Virus record (IMG/VR): IMGVR_UViG_3300048672_000648 | Span: 1 to 38,977 of that record | From: a virus | Strand: one strand, 5' to 3' | Length of the DNA stretch: 38,977 bases | Part shown: positions 8,509 to 17,239 of the stretch, piece by piece | How positions within the stretch are numbered: position 1 is the first letter of the stretch | How the letters are laid out: the number at the start of each line of letters is the position of its first letter | The notes under the pieces: generated by a model | What the model was told of the DNA's origin: nothing | What the model saw: only the letters and a program-made list of their open reading frames with translations | The model's database searches: none | Translations under genes and position numbers: made by a program

Positions 8509-8946
8509 TTATATTCTAATATAGACGCCAGGATTTTCCTTGTCTATTGTGTAAAATTTATCATTCATTTTAAATGCGTATGGAATAAAATAATCCATAT
8601 TATCATCTTCAATAATTCCATGTGCTGTAAATAAATCTGCTATAATTTGATTTGCATTATTAAAATCAAATTGATGTTTTGTTTTTCTTACAAAATGAAA
8701 ACCTATTTCTATAGGAGGTTCTTTTCCTTCTAAAGCTTTAATAAATTTATCTCTTAATTCTTCAAATTTATTAGGTTTTGTTTTATACCCAACTACTTCT
8801 TTACGAGAAGCTGAATATCTTTGAATACCTAAATCTGAAAGATAATTTTTAACTGTTTTAGAAGGAAATATTCCTCTTGAGGTTTTTATTTTTGAATTTT
8901 TTAAAGACGGTACATTGAAAGGAATGAATATTAATTCATTTTCCAA
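8509..8946 (-). CDS. rusA: RusA-like Holliday junction resolvase
   Basis: 145 aa, slightly longer than E. coli RusA. The N-terminus IFIPFNVPSLKNSK matches the family opening. The catalytic stretch FDFNNANQIIADLFTAHGII ends in EDDN, and the acidic residues of this stretch correspond to RusA's metal-binding aspartates. The enzyme cuts four-way junctions symmetrically and would clear branched DNA before packaging. Four bases separate it from the amidoligase gene. Confidence 0.9.
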   Translation of the reverse strand: MENELIFIPFNVPSLKNSKIKTSRGIFPSKTVKNYLSDLGIQRYSASRKEVVGYKTKPNKFEELRDKFIKALEGKEPPIEIGFHFVRKTKHQFDFNNANQIIADLFTAHGIIEDDNMDYFIPYAFKMNDKFYTIDKENPGVYIRI

Positions 8947-8949
8947 TAA

Positions 8950-10716
8950 TTATTTGTTTTTATTTACTGTAAACATTTGTTGTTCAAAATCTTGATAAAA
9001 CGATGCTGCTTGAGAATAATTATGTGTTTTTGAAATTTCTTTCATTTGTTCAATTAAACCTTTAGTATCTATCACTGGTACTGCTTTTGATTTAATAGCG
9101 CGTTTAGATTGAATTTGAATTGGTTGTTCAAAACTATTTTCTTCAACAATATGTGGTAATTCATTATCTAATTTAACAGGTTTGTCTAATTTAATAATTC
9201 TATTATTATCAAAATTAATTTCTGGTTGAAATTTAATTTCTTTATCTTCAAATTCAATTTTACCACTTCTAGTTAAAGATTCAGTAACTTGTTTTCTAAT
9301 TAGAAAATAATGAGATAATGAACGAATCATTGCATCTGTTTCTCTACTTACTTTTTCATTATTTCTATAGAAATATAAAAAATTAAATAAATTATTTTTT
9401 GAATCACCTCCGTTATTTACTTTATTAAAAAATTCAGGATCTTGTAAAATATGTTTTTGATATTTTTCAGTAAATTTAATTAACATACTATTAAACAACA
9501 AAAACATTAAAATTCTATAATAATCAAACGTCGGTGTATGAATTCTAAATTCAATTGTTTGTTTATTACCAAAAATTAAAGGAATAAAATTATGTAAATA
9601 ATATCTTGTATTAATATTCCATTTTTGATGCGTTGAAGGATCTAATGGATGTACTTGTACTTGATTTAAATCATTATTATAATCTGTAAATGTTGCTTTT
9701 TTTGATGTTAAAAATGAAAATAAAACATTAAAGTTTTTATTAATATTACTTTCATTTATTACAGGATCTAATTTACTAAAAATTTCAAATAAATCATATG
9801 GTTTACTATAATTTTTATTTTTAATTCCCATATTATATTTTTTATATAAAGGAAACAATGTAAAAATATCATTTTGTAACCAAGAACTTAATTTTAAAAA
9901 AGCTAATATAAATTCAGGAGTTCTAGGTACACCACCAATATGTAAATGTAATGCACAAGAATTATTAAAAGTAGTTCTTTGTTTTAATTCTTTACAAATA
10001 TCTACAATTGTTTGTACACCCTTATCTTCTGAAAGTGGTACTGTTACATATTCTAATCCTTTAATACTACCATCTCTTAAAGGTATTAAACCTAATTTTT
10101 TAGTAATTCTTTCAGGTATAAAACCAGCAGTTGTTTCAAATTCTAAACCAAAAGTTAATTTATTTAAAAATTTACCTAAATGATGTGAAAACACATTTAT
10201 ATCTGAATTATATAAATAATTATAAATATCAGAATGTTTTTTAGTTATACCATTTGAGTCATATGGTAAACTTGTTTTATATTCATTTGTAGGTGGTAGA
10301 ATTTTATTAAAATCTTTTGCTGTTACTCTAGAAATATGAACATATTCACCTGTTGATAATCTTTCTCTATAGTTTAAATTTTTCTTTAAAATTTCTTCAC
10401 TAATAGCAAATGTTTTATTACCATTTTCTAAAATAATAGGTATTTTATTTTCTTCACTTCTATTAAAATAACCAAATTGATTATTATCAATTAAACCTGA
10501 TATAATATCATTAGTTACTAATTGATATTTTTTTATTGAATAATTAAAAATAATTTGTCCTGTTTCAAATCTATAGAATTTATCATTAATTTTATAACAA
10601 TCTCCAGAATTCTCAACATTAATATCACCTATTTTATAATAACCATTTGGAAATTTTTTAGCTTGAGAAATAGGTAATTCTTCTCCTTTTATTGTTGTTA
10701 TGTTTTTTTTAGACAT
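8950..10716 (-). CDS. Amidoligase_2 family COOH-NH2 ligase
   Basis: 588 aa. The glutamine-synthetase-like ligase core starts near residue 185 with LTFGLEFETTAG (metal-binding Glu residues), followed by the substrate-site loop ALHLHIGG near 255 and EFRIHTPT near 388. This is the order expected for the Amidoligase_2 group described from genome context by Iyer, Aravind and colleagues. The N-terminal ~180 residues look like beta-rich repeats and may bind a partner. The C-terminal ~100 residues are low-complexity and charged. Such enzymes use ATP to join a carboxylate to an amine. It is the last gene of the peptide-bond cluster. Confidence 0.88.
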   Translation of the reverse strand: MSKKNITTIKGEELPISQAKKFPNGYYKIGDINVENSGDCYKINDKFYRFETGQIIFNYSIKKYQLVTNDIISGLIDNNQFGYFNRSEENKIPIILENGNKTFAISEEILKKNLNYRERLSTGEYVHISRVTAKDFNKILPPTNEYKTSLPYDSNGITKKHSDIYNYLYNSDINVFSHHLGKFLNKLTFGLEFETTAGFIPERITKKLGLIPLRDGSIKGLEYVTVPLSEDKGVQTIVDICKELKQRTTFNNSCALHLHIGGVPRTPEFILAFLKLSSWLQNDIFTLFPLYKKYNMGIKNKNYSKPYDLFEIFSKLDPVINESNINKNFNVLFSFLTSKKATFTDYNNDLNQVQVHPLDPSTHQKWNINTRYYLHNFIPLIFGNKQTIEFRIHTPTFDYYRILMFLLFNSMLIKFTEKYQKHILQDPEFFNKVNNGGDSKNNLFNFLYFYRNNEKVSRETDAMIRSLSHYFLIRKQVTESLTRSGKIEFEDKEIKFQPEINFDNNRIIKLDKPVKLDNELPHIVEENSFEQPIQIQSKRAIKSKAVPVIDTKGLIEQMKEISKTHNYSQAASFYQDFEQQMFTVNKNK

Positions 10717-10729
10717 ATATTTTTTATTA

Positions 10730-12715
10730 TTAATTCATAAGTTCTATCATTCCTCTTGAAGTATTATCTATAAAAGAAATAACTTTAATTGCTAAAGGAT
10801 TTTCAGAATACTTAAACATTTTATTTCTCACTTGTTGAAAATCCTTAATTGGTTCTGTAAAATCTTCTTCACAAATATCTCTAACTATTTGTGTAGTTTC
10901 TTTTTCTTTAGCTATCATTTCTTCAAGTAAATCTTCATCATTTTGTTCTGTAATTTCTTCAAAAGAAATATCTTGAAATAAAGTACTCTCATTTGATAAT
11001 TTTATTTCACTTGATCCACCTTCTTTTTCAATAGAATAATAATCACTTTCTACATTTGAAAAGTAATTACTAACTTCTAAATCTATTAAATTACCTTTTT
11101 CAATATTATATATTTTTTCAGCACCTAATAAAATTGTTCTTCCTGTATAAACTTTTCCATCTTTAACAATATTTTGATTTACAATTTCTCTTGTAGAAAA
11201 ATTTAAATTTATTATAGGATGTGTTGATGCACCAGATAATTCAATAGCATCTAAATAATTACCTGGAGATAAAGTTCTAAATTTATTATGAAAATGAGCA
11301 TAATCAAGATATGTTCTTATTTGAACACCTTGTACAAAATAATATAAAGGTGGTTCTACTAATCTTGATGATTGAAAAGGAATTTTACCTTTATTAAAAG
11401 CATCATTATTATAAAATACTTTACCATCAAAAACACAATCTAATATTTGATAAAATCTTTCATTAGCTGCTTTTTCAGTATCACCAACATAATAATAACC
11501 ATATTCATGAATATATGTAAAAATACCTGTAATAGGTTGACCATTTCTCCACCATCTTAATTTATGAAAATAAGGTCTTCCATGATATTCATCATGAGGT
11601 TTTGATAAAGTTTCTTCGTAAATATTTAAAAGTTTATCTTTTATTTTTTCTACTTCTTTTTCTTTTATTACGGTTTTTGCCGCTGGAAGAGTTATCAGGG
11701 TATTGCTTTTCTCTTCCTTTGTTTCCTTTTTTGTTTCTATAAAAGCAGTACCATATTTTTCAGCATAATATTCATCATCAAAACCACACATCCCATAATT
11801 TGGACCATAAACATTAGTATGTTTTGTATTAATGTAACTGGGATTTTGTGATGCATTTACTCTTGTAATAGGAATCATTATTGCATTTTTAAAATCACCA
11901 TCAGTAATTTTATAAATATGATTTGGTTCAATATCTATAATATTACGATCATCCCCACCAATTGTTCTTAATGAATCTTCTAATGAAGAATAATACATTG
12001 AATTTTTATTTTCAACATATACAAATAAAGGTCTTTCTGTTGTTTCATGTGCACTTGAAAGCCAATCTTTAGATTTACCTTTAAATAAATATAAAACATT
12101 AGGATTTGTAGTATCAGTAAAAGTTAACGCTGCTCCACCAATATATTCACTTAAAACTTTAAAATTTTTATGAGTATATATTATTTCTAATAATAATTCA
12201 GAATCAATTTTATCTCTTTTTATAGTAATTTCTTTATCAAATTTATCAGTATAAGAATTTTCTACTGATTCTTCTATTTCATATTTTTTAGCAAGTTCTT
12301 TATGATTTTTTAAAGTACCATTATGTGCACCAATAAAAATAAAATCATTTTCATTATCACCAAAACCAAATGGATGTGCATTATATACATTTATTGTACC
12401 ATTACTTGCTTGTCTTGTGTGACCAATTACAACAGGAAATCTTTTAGGTCTAATTTCTCTATCTACTATAAAATCATAATAAAATTTAGTAGAGTCTGTT
12501 CCAATCTGAATATCACCATCAAAAGAAATTCCACATGAACTTTTACCTCTTTCAACATTTAACATTCCTAATTTATCAAATTTATCTTTGTTAAATTTTT
12601 TAGGATCTTTACCTGCCCAACCAAATAAACCACAATTTAATGTGTTATGTTTAGGTTTAAAGATAAATAGTTCAATATAATGTATTAATAATAATATTAA
12701 TATTGTTTGTATCAT
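10730..12715 (-). CDS. class II glutamine amidotransferase with hydrophobic N-terminal leader
   Basis: 661 aa. The Ntn-type glutaminase domain begins at CGLFGWAGK (Cys28), with GHTRQAS near residue 99 and GAHNGTL near 129, all hallmarks of class II amidotransferases. The catalytic Cys must become the N-terminal residue, yet 27 residues precede it, including a strongly hydrophobic helix (IQTILILLLIHYIELFIF). Either a propeptide is cleaved before Cys28, as in some PurF enzymes, or translation starts elsewhere; no ATG directly precedes Cys28. The C-terminal ~330 residues are of unknown fold. It probably supplies ammonia or transfers glutamyl groups for the ligases beside it. Confidence 0.87.
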   Translation of the reverse strand: MIQTILILLLIHYIELFIFKPKHNTLNCGLFGWAGKDPKKFNKDKFDKLGMLNVERGKSSCGISFDGDIQIGTDSTKFYYDFIVDREIRPKRFPVVIGHTRQASNGTINVYNAHPFGFGDNENDFIFIGAHNGTLKNHKELAKKYEIEESVENSYTDKFDKEITIKRDKIDSELLLEIIYTHKNFKVLSEYIGGAALTFTDTTNPNVLYLFKGKSKDWLSSAHETTERPLFVYVENKNSMYYSSLEDSLRTIGGDDRNIIDIEPNHIYKITDGDFKNAIMIPITRVNASQNPSYINTKHTNVYGPNYGMCGFDDEYYAEKYGTAFIETKKETKEEKSNTLITLPAAKTVIKEKEVEKIKDKLLNIYEETLSKPHDEYHGRPYFHKLRWWRNGQPITGIFTYIHEYGYYYVGDTEKAANERFYQILDCVFDGKVFYNNDAFNKGKIPFQSSRLVEPPLYYFVQGVQIRTYLDYAHFHNKFRTLSPGNYLDAIELSGASTHPIINLNFSTREIVNQNIVKDGKVYTGRTILLGAEKIYNIEKGNLIDLEVSNYFSNVESDYYSIEKEGGSSEIKLSNESTLFQDISFEEITEQNDEDLLEEMIAKEKETTQIVRDICEEDFTEPIKDFQQVRNKMFKYSENPLAIKVISFIDNTSRGMIELMN

Positions 12716-12745
12716 TTTTTATATTTTAGTTATTTTTTTTTAATA

Positions 12746-13552
12746 TTAAGCAAAGTTTAATTTTAATTGATGTTCTTTCTCAATTTCAGCAATTAATATT
12801 TCAGCTTCAACTTTATTATTGGTATTAATTGTTTCTTGAACACGTTCTGAAAATTTATTAATAAGGGATTCATCCTCATTATTTAGAACCGTTTCAACAG
12901 CTTTAATTGTTTGATTAAACACCCACGCAATTAATTCATTTGAATGAATCCAAAAGTTAGATAAAGCTCTACATTCAACACCAAAATCTTTTTGTCTAAA
13001 AGAACCTGCTTTACCATATTGTTTTCTTCTTTGATCATCTTTATCTTTTAATAAAGCTGGAAGTGTAACCAACATATCAAACATTTTAACAATTCTTTCA
13101 GATATTTCAAAATCAGGATTAGGATATCCAATATGAACATGTCCACCAACACATCTAAAATTTGTATTAGAGTCTGGTGATGGATTTACGTCTTGTAGAT
13201 AAACATTTAAATCAGGCTCACAACCAAATGTTTGAGCTTGTTCTGTTTGTAAATAAATAGGATTTATTTCTCCAGAAGCTAATGTTGATAATGTACAACC
13301 ATTAGCTTTAGCTAAAACTTCTAAATGTTCTTTTACAAAATTAATATTTTCAATATATTCTTCAGGTGTGCTACATGGTGGAATATTAAATTCAAATGCA
13401 ATATTATCTGTTTGAATACAATGACCTTTATCTGTAATTGGATGAGGTTCTTGTTTAGTGCCTGGAATCATTCCTACTGCTGATACTATTTCTCCATTTT
13501 TTTCAATGAAAATTTCTGGATCGCTTCCTAATTTTATTTCGTGTTTTTTCAT
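12746..13552 (-). CDS. phiEco32-type COOH-NH2 ligase (type 2)
   Basis: 268 aa, a full-length single domain. It shows KLGSDPEIFIEKNGEIVSA (residues 7-25) with metal-binding acidic residues, FEFNIPPC near 54, GGHVHIGYPNPD near 138 and ECRALSNFWI near 196. These are the motifs of the glutamine-synthetase-fold COOH-NH2 ligases first noted in phage phiEco32. The reaction joins a carboxyl and an amine through an acyl phosphate. Its substrate is unknown. It lies 16 bases from the C26 amidotransferase gene, in one operon with an ATP-grasp ligase. Confidence 0.92.
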   Translation of the reverse strand: MKKHEIKLGSDPEIFIEKNGEIVSAVGMIPGTKQEPHPITDKGHCIQTDNIAFEFNIPPCSTPEEYIENINFVKEHLEVLAKANGCTLSTLASGEINPIYLQTEQAQTFGCEPDLNVYLQDVNPSPDSNTNFRCVGGHVHIGYPNPDFEISERIVKMFDMLVTLPALLKDKDDQRRKQYGKAGSFRQKDFGVECRALSNFWIHSNELIAWVFNQTIKAVETVLNNEDESLINKFSERVQETINTNNKVEAEILIAEIEKEHQLKLNFA

Positions 13553-13567
13553 TTATTTTTATGTTTT

Positions 13568-14671
13568 TTAAAATTCTATATTATTTTTAGTTAATTCTTT
13601 TTCAACTTGTTCTTCATCGGATGCGTCCATACCCATTTTATAATAATCTAAACCTGAATCAACATTATTAAGATGTTCTTCATTAATTAGTATAGTACCA
13701 GGAGAAATATTAGGTATATATCCATATTTTGAATTTGAATTAGTAGATAATGGTCCTAAAGCAACAGGTTCATAATAAGATTCTGGTTTTTTTTCTTTTT
13801 TACTATATTGTAAAACAGTATATTCTAAATTTGTAATAAATTTTTCACCATCAAATCTATATATTTTACCAGTTATATCATTAGCAGCATATCCTAAAGG
13901 AAATTCTCCTTCTGGTAATCCAGCAGGTAATGGTTCTTTAATTTCATTTTTAAATAAATATTTATGAATTAAAGATAAACAATAATTTGAACCTTCAGAA
14001 TCAATACACCATTCTGGATGTGATTGGATACATAATGAATTTGTACCTTTATAATAAACAATTTCAGGTTCTAAAAAATCTTTTGGTAACTTAATTTCTT
14101 CATTTCTACCATTTAAATAAGTATTACTTTGAAAATGTGAAGACCATCCAATTAACTCATAATTATTTTCATTTAAATTATAAGGAAACATCATTTGATG
14201 ATGATCTGATGCTATAGAAATTTGTTTAACCATTTGTTTTTGAGAACCAACACCAATATCTATTATTTGTTCATTATTTTTATGACCTTCAACATGTTGA
14301 ATTAATGTACCACCGCTATAAACAGTTAATAATTGTGCACCTCTACAAATACCTAATTTAGGTATCTTTTTAATAAATGCTTGAGATATTTTTTCAGGAT
14401 ATAATAATTCAAATTCTAAACTATCTCTTTTTTTGTTAACATGTGTGTATTTACCAGTTTCTTGTCCATAAGATTCAGGATCTACATCTTCTCCACCAGT
14501 AAGAATAATTAAATCTAAATTTTTAATTTTTTCTGTTAGTTCTGGATTAGGATTTTTTAATTCTTTTTCAGAAATATTAACAATGTTTAATTCAAAATCT
14601 TTAGATAAAAATCTAATAACAGAATCATCTATTATATTTGCACTAAAATGTACATTTAATGGTTTTTTCAT
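13568..14671 (-). CDS. class I glutamine amidotransferase, peptidase C26 type, with C-terminal extension
   Basis: 367 aa. Residues 1-235 are a C26-type glutaminase or gamma-glutamyl hydrolase: LTGGEDVDPESYG near 58-70, the nucleophile elbow LGICRGAQLL near 115, SDHHQMMFP near 170, and QSHPEWCID near 218 supplying the catalytic His and Glu. The family cleaves gamma-glutamyl bonds. An extra ~130 residues follow, including a small beta-rich segment (GKIYRFDGEKFITNLEYTVL) that I do not recognise. It may cut or exchange gamma-glutamyl bonds made by the adjacent ligases. Confidence 0.9.
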   Translation of the reverse strand: MKKPLNVHFSANIIDDSVIRFLSKDFELNIVNISEKELKNPNPELTEKIKNLDLIILTGGEDVDPESYGQETGKYTHVNKKRDSLEFELLYPEKISQAFIKKIPKLGICRGAQLLTVYSGGTLIQHVEGHKNNEQIIDIGVGSQKQMVKQISIASDHHQMMFPYNLNENNYELIGWSSHFQSNTYLNGRNEEIKLPKDFLEPEIVYYKGTNSLCIQSHPEWCIDSEGSNYCLSLIHKYLFKNEIKEPLPAGLPEGEFPLGYAANDITGKIYRFDGEKFITNLEYTVLQYSKKEKKPESYYEPVALGPLSTNSNSKYGYIPNISPGTILINEEHLNNVDSGLDYYKMGMDASDEEQVEKELTKNNIEF

Positions 14672-14674
14672 ATT

Positions 14675-15598
14675 TTAAACTTTTTTAGCTTTTTCAATAA
14701 TTACTTTTCTAATTTCATCAATATATTTTTTAGCACATACTGATAATTCTCCAGTTCCATTATCCATAGAACTTGCTGAATTACATTCTAATAAAATATA
14801 ATCTTGATATTCTCTTGGTCTACCATCTTTATCTTTAGGAGATTGAACTCTTACATCAAAAGATAAAATATCTGCACCAATAGCTCTTAAAGCTAACACA
14901 CAATCTGTAATAATATCATTCCATGAATTAGGTTTAAAAAAACTTTCATTTTCTTCTAAAAACCATACACAAATATCATCATGTCTTCTCCATTTTTGAT
15001 CTTCAGGTACATCTTGTTTTAAAGCTTTTCTACAAGCATAAAAACAACCTTGTTCTGTAATATGTAATCTAAATTCATGACCATAATTCATAAATTTTTC
15101 AAAAATATAACCAGAAGGACTATGTGTTTTTATCCAAGACTCTAATTCCTCTGCGCTTTTTACGAGAGTGTTTCCTTTTCCTTTTGACCCGAAATGTGCT
15201 TTCGCCACTATTGGAAATTTCTCTGATGCCCAACCCTTCAATGTTTCTAGATTCGTATATGATATCCATTCTGCTGTTTTTACGTTAGCTTGTTGAAACT
15301 TTTGTTTCATTAATAATTTGTTTGCTGAATTTTTAATACTTTGTATAGTATTAATTTCAATTCTTTTACCACCATTTGCAATAGTATCTTCAACTTCTGT
15401 TGTAGAACCAAATCTAACAACAGATTGATATGGTAATAAAGATAAATTTTTAGTTTTAGCTCTAAGACAATCATGACTTGGATGTCTTGATAAAATCATA
15501 GGTCTAAAAGTAGTAATTTTTTTAGTATTTTTATTTTCAATAGATTTTCTACTTGAAAATAATTCTGATTGATTTTTTAACTTTCTAGTTGGTACCAT
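14675..15598 (-). CDS. ATP-grasp carboxylate-amine ligase
   Basis: 307 aa with a complete ATP-grasp layout: ATP-loop FPIVAKAHFGSKGKGN (near 128-143), hinge YIFEKFMNYGHEFRLHI (near 162-178), metal-binding DILSFDVRV and LLECNSASSMDNGTG near the end (E-x-N). It is most like the phage ATP-grasp ligases found beside COOH-NH2 ligases. The product would be an amide or peptide bond on an unknown carboxylate. The stretch around 15140-15300, which encodes the ATP-loop, is less AT-biased than the rest of the gene and may have been exchanged. It overlaps the upstream gene by 14 bases. Confidence 0.9.
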   Translation of the reverse strand: MVPTRKLKNQSELFSSRKSIENKNTKKITTFRPMILSRHPSHDCLRAKTKNLSLLPYQSVVRFGSTTEVEDTIANGGKRIEINTIQSIKNSANKLLMKQKFQQANVKTAEWISYTNLETLKGWASEKFPIVAKAHFGSKGKGNTLVKSAEELESWIKTHSPSGYIFEKFMNYGHEFRLHITEQGCFYACRKALKQDVPEDQKWRRHDDICVWFLEENESFFKPNSWNDIITDCVLALRAIGADILSFDVRVQSPKDKDGRPREYQDYILLECNSASSMDNGTGELSVCAKKYIDEIRKVIIEKAKKV

Positions 15599-16256
15599 TT
15601 TTTAATAATTTATTAATAATTAATGAAGCTAAACTGTCATTTATTTCTTCTGGATGATATTGTACACCATATATATTATCACTAAATTTAGCAATTTCAA
15701 CATTTTTAAAAGTATTGTCAATAGCTAAAACTTCAATAGATGTACCTTCAATACCTTCTAAGAAACAACCTTGATGATGTAATGAATTTACTTCATATTT
15801 TTTTATTCTTTTAAAACTTACTTCATCTACAATACTGAATAATCCAGGTTTTGCTTCTAAAGTATCTACTTTTTCAAATCTTCCTTTATTAGAATAAGTA
15901 AAACCATAATTTTGTTTTAATTGTGCACCAAATTTTACACATAACTGTTGAAACCCTAAACAAATTCCAAATATTGATGTACCTTTTTCTAAATATTGAT
16001 CTAAATTATTATCATAAAAATACTGTTTCATCACATCAGTATTAGATGTAAAAAATCCAGGTACCTGTCCCATTGATTGTGGTGCAATATCTAAACCACC
16101 AGGTAATATCAATAAATCAATTGTATCATCTACACCTTGTTGTGGTGATAAAATTTGTACTATACCAAATTTACTTAACCAGTCAATATATGGTTTTGTA
16201 ACACCAAAACTATTATCACCTGTATTCCATCCAACAACTCCTATTTTTTTTTCCAT
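15585..16256 (-). CDS. class I glutamine amidotransferase, peptidase C26 type
   Basis: I take the start at MEKKIGVVGWNTGD (ATG 16256) because the strand-helix opening of this fold begins there; the frame is open back to 16301 but that part overlaps the endonuclease gene. Length 223 aa. Key motifs: LPGGLDIAPQSMG near 57-69, FGICLGFQQL with nucleophile Cys near 106, SLHHQG near 160, and VQYHPEEIND near 201 with catalytic His and Glu. It pairs with the second C26 protein at 13568. Expected to hydrolyse glutamine or gamma-glutamyl amides. Confidence 0.9.
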   Translation of the reverse strand: MEKKIGVVGWNTGDNSFGVTKPYIDWLSKFGIVQILSPQQGVDDTIDLLILPGGLDIAPQSMGQVPGFFTSNTDVMKQYFYDNNLDQYLEKGTSIFGICLGFQQLCVKFGAQLKQNYGFTYSNKGRFEKVDTLEAKPGLFSIVDEVSFKRIKKYEVNSLHHQGCFLEGIEGTSIEVLAIDNTFKNVEIAKFSDNIYGVQYHPEEINDSLASLIINKLLKNGTN

Positions 16257-16257
16257 T

Positions 16258-16815
16258 TTATTTATATTTATATTTTGTTTTATTTTGTTTTCTATAACCA
16301 TTTAATTGTCTTGATAATGTTGATTGATTTATATTTAATATTCTTGCTAATTCAGAACAACTTTCATATATCTCACCAGTTTCTATATTTATAACTTTTT
16401 TTGAATTATGATGATTATTTAATTTAAAATATTCAGTAATAGAATTTTTTATTTTTAATTTTGTTTTTTCTAAATGAATATTTCCTAAATTAACATTTCG
16501 TATTTTTAATTTAGTTTTTTCACTTAATTTACCACTTTTATCATCAGTAGTTGTTAATCTACAATTTAAACCTTTATTTACACAATTATATAAATCCTGA
16601 TAATATCTTTCACGTTCATTTAATTGTTCAATATCACATTCTTCTAATATTTCAAAAGTATGATTAATATAACCATATTTATTTAATGAATTATATAATT
16701 TTCTTTGATATTTACAATCTAAAAATTTATAATCATTAAATCTTTTTTTAATATTAACAGATTGACCAATATAAATTCTATCAATAGGGTTTGTAATTTT
16801 GTAAATTCCAATCAT
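16258..16815 (-). CDS. GIY-YIG homing endonuclease, free-standing
   Basis: 185 aa. The nuclease domain opens IGIYKITNPIDRIYIGQS (GIY...YIG) with the catalytic Arg in IKKRFNDY and a Glu near residue 60. A C-terminal helix-turn-helix-like end (SELARILNINQSTLSRQLNGY) is the NUMOD/IENR type DNA-binding unit typical of these enzymes. It interrupts the amidoligase operon between a cyclotransferase-like gene and an amidotransferase gene, and no intron core flanks it, so it acts as a free-standing mobile gene. Confidence 0.92.
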   Translation of the reverse strand: MIGIYKITNPIDRIYIGQSVNIKKRFNDYKFLDCKYQRKLYNSLNKYGYINHTFEILEECDIEQLNERERYYQDLYNCVNKGLNCRLTTTDDKSGKLSEKTKLKIRNVNLGNIHLEKTKLKIKNSITEYFKLNNHHNSKKVINIETGEIYESCSELARILNINQSTLSRQLNGYRKQNKTKYKYK

Positions 16816-16820
16816 TTTTT

Positions 16821-17237
16821 TTATTTTCTTAATTTATAATCGTGATAATCTACGTAATCATAATCTTTTATGATATTTAAATCTGTTATATGTGAATATT
16901 TATTCATATATGTAACAGCTTGTCCATAAGGAGTTTTTATTACTTTTTTATCATTAATATTGTCTTTACAACCTGCATGTTGATAACCTTTTAATTTATT
17001 AATATTTTCCATAATTAAAGCACTTACTTTATAAACTTCAAATATTACAGAAGTTGAACCAAATTTTAATCCTACTTTACTGTTATTACTATCAACATCT
17101 ATTAGTTGATATTCAGGTTTAGATAAAAAATCTCCAATGTATTCTGCATTATTTAATAAATGATGTTGTTCTAAACCTTTTCTTAATTCACAACAAACTG
17201 CTATTACTCTTGTGTTAATTTCTTTATGTAAATTCAT
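16821..17237 (-). CDS. gamma-glutamylcyclotransferase-like protein, probably inactive paralogue
   Basis: 138 aa, with the same fold signature as the protein at 24455: LLNNAEYIGDFLSKPEYQLI matches LLSASEYLGDFQTKPEFSLY. The usual YGSLR substrate loop is CCELR here, and the catalytic Glu of the RLEGY motif is replaced by Lys (KLKGY). Both changes affect the active site, so it may have lost catalysis and kept a binding or regulatory role. It opens the amidoligase cluster, where gamma-glutamyl chemistry is expected. Confidence 0.8.
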   Translation of the reverse strand: MNLHKEINTRVIAVCCELRKGLEQHHLLNNAEYIGDFLSKPEYQLIDVDSNNSKVGLKFGSTSVIFEVYKVSALIMENINKLKGYQHAGCKDNINDKKVIKTPYGQAVTYMNKYSHITDLNIIKDYDYVDYHDYKLRK

Positions 17238-17239
17238 TT

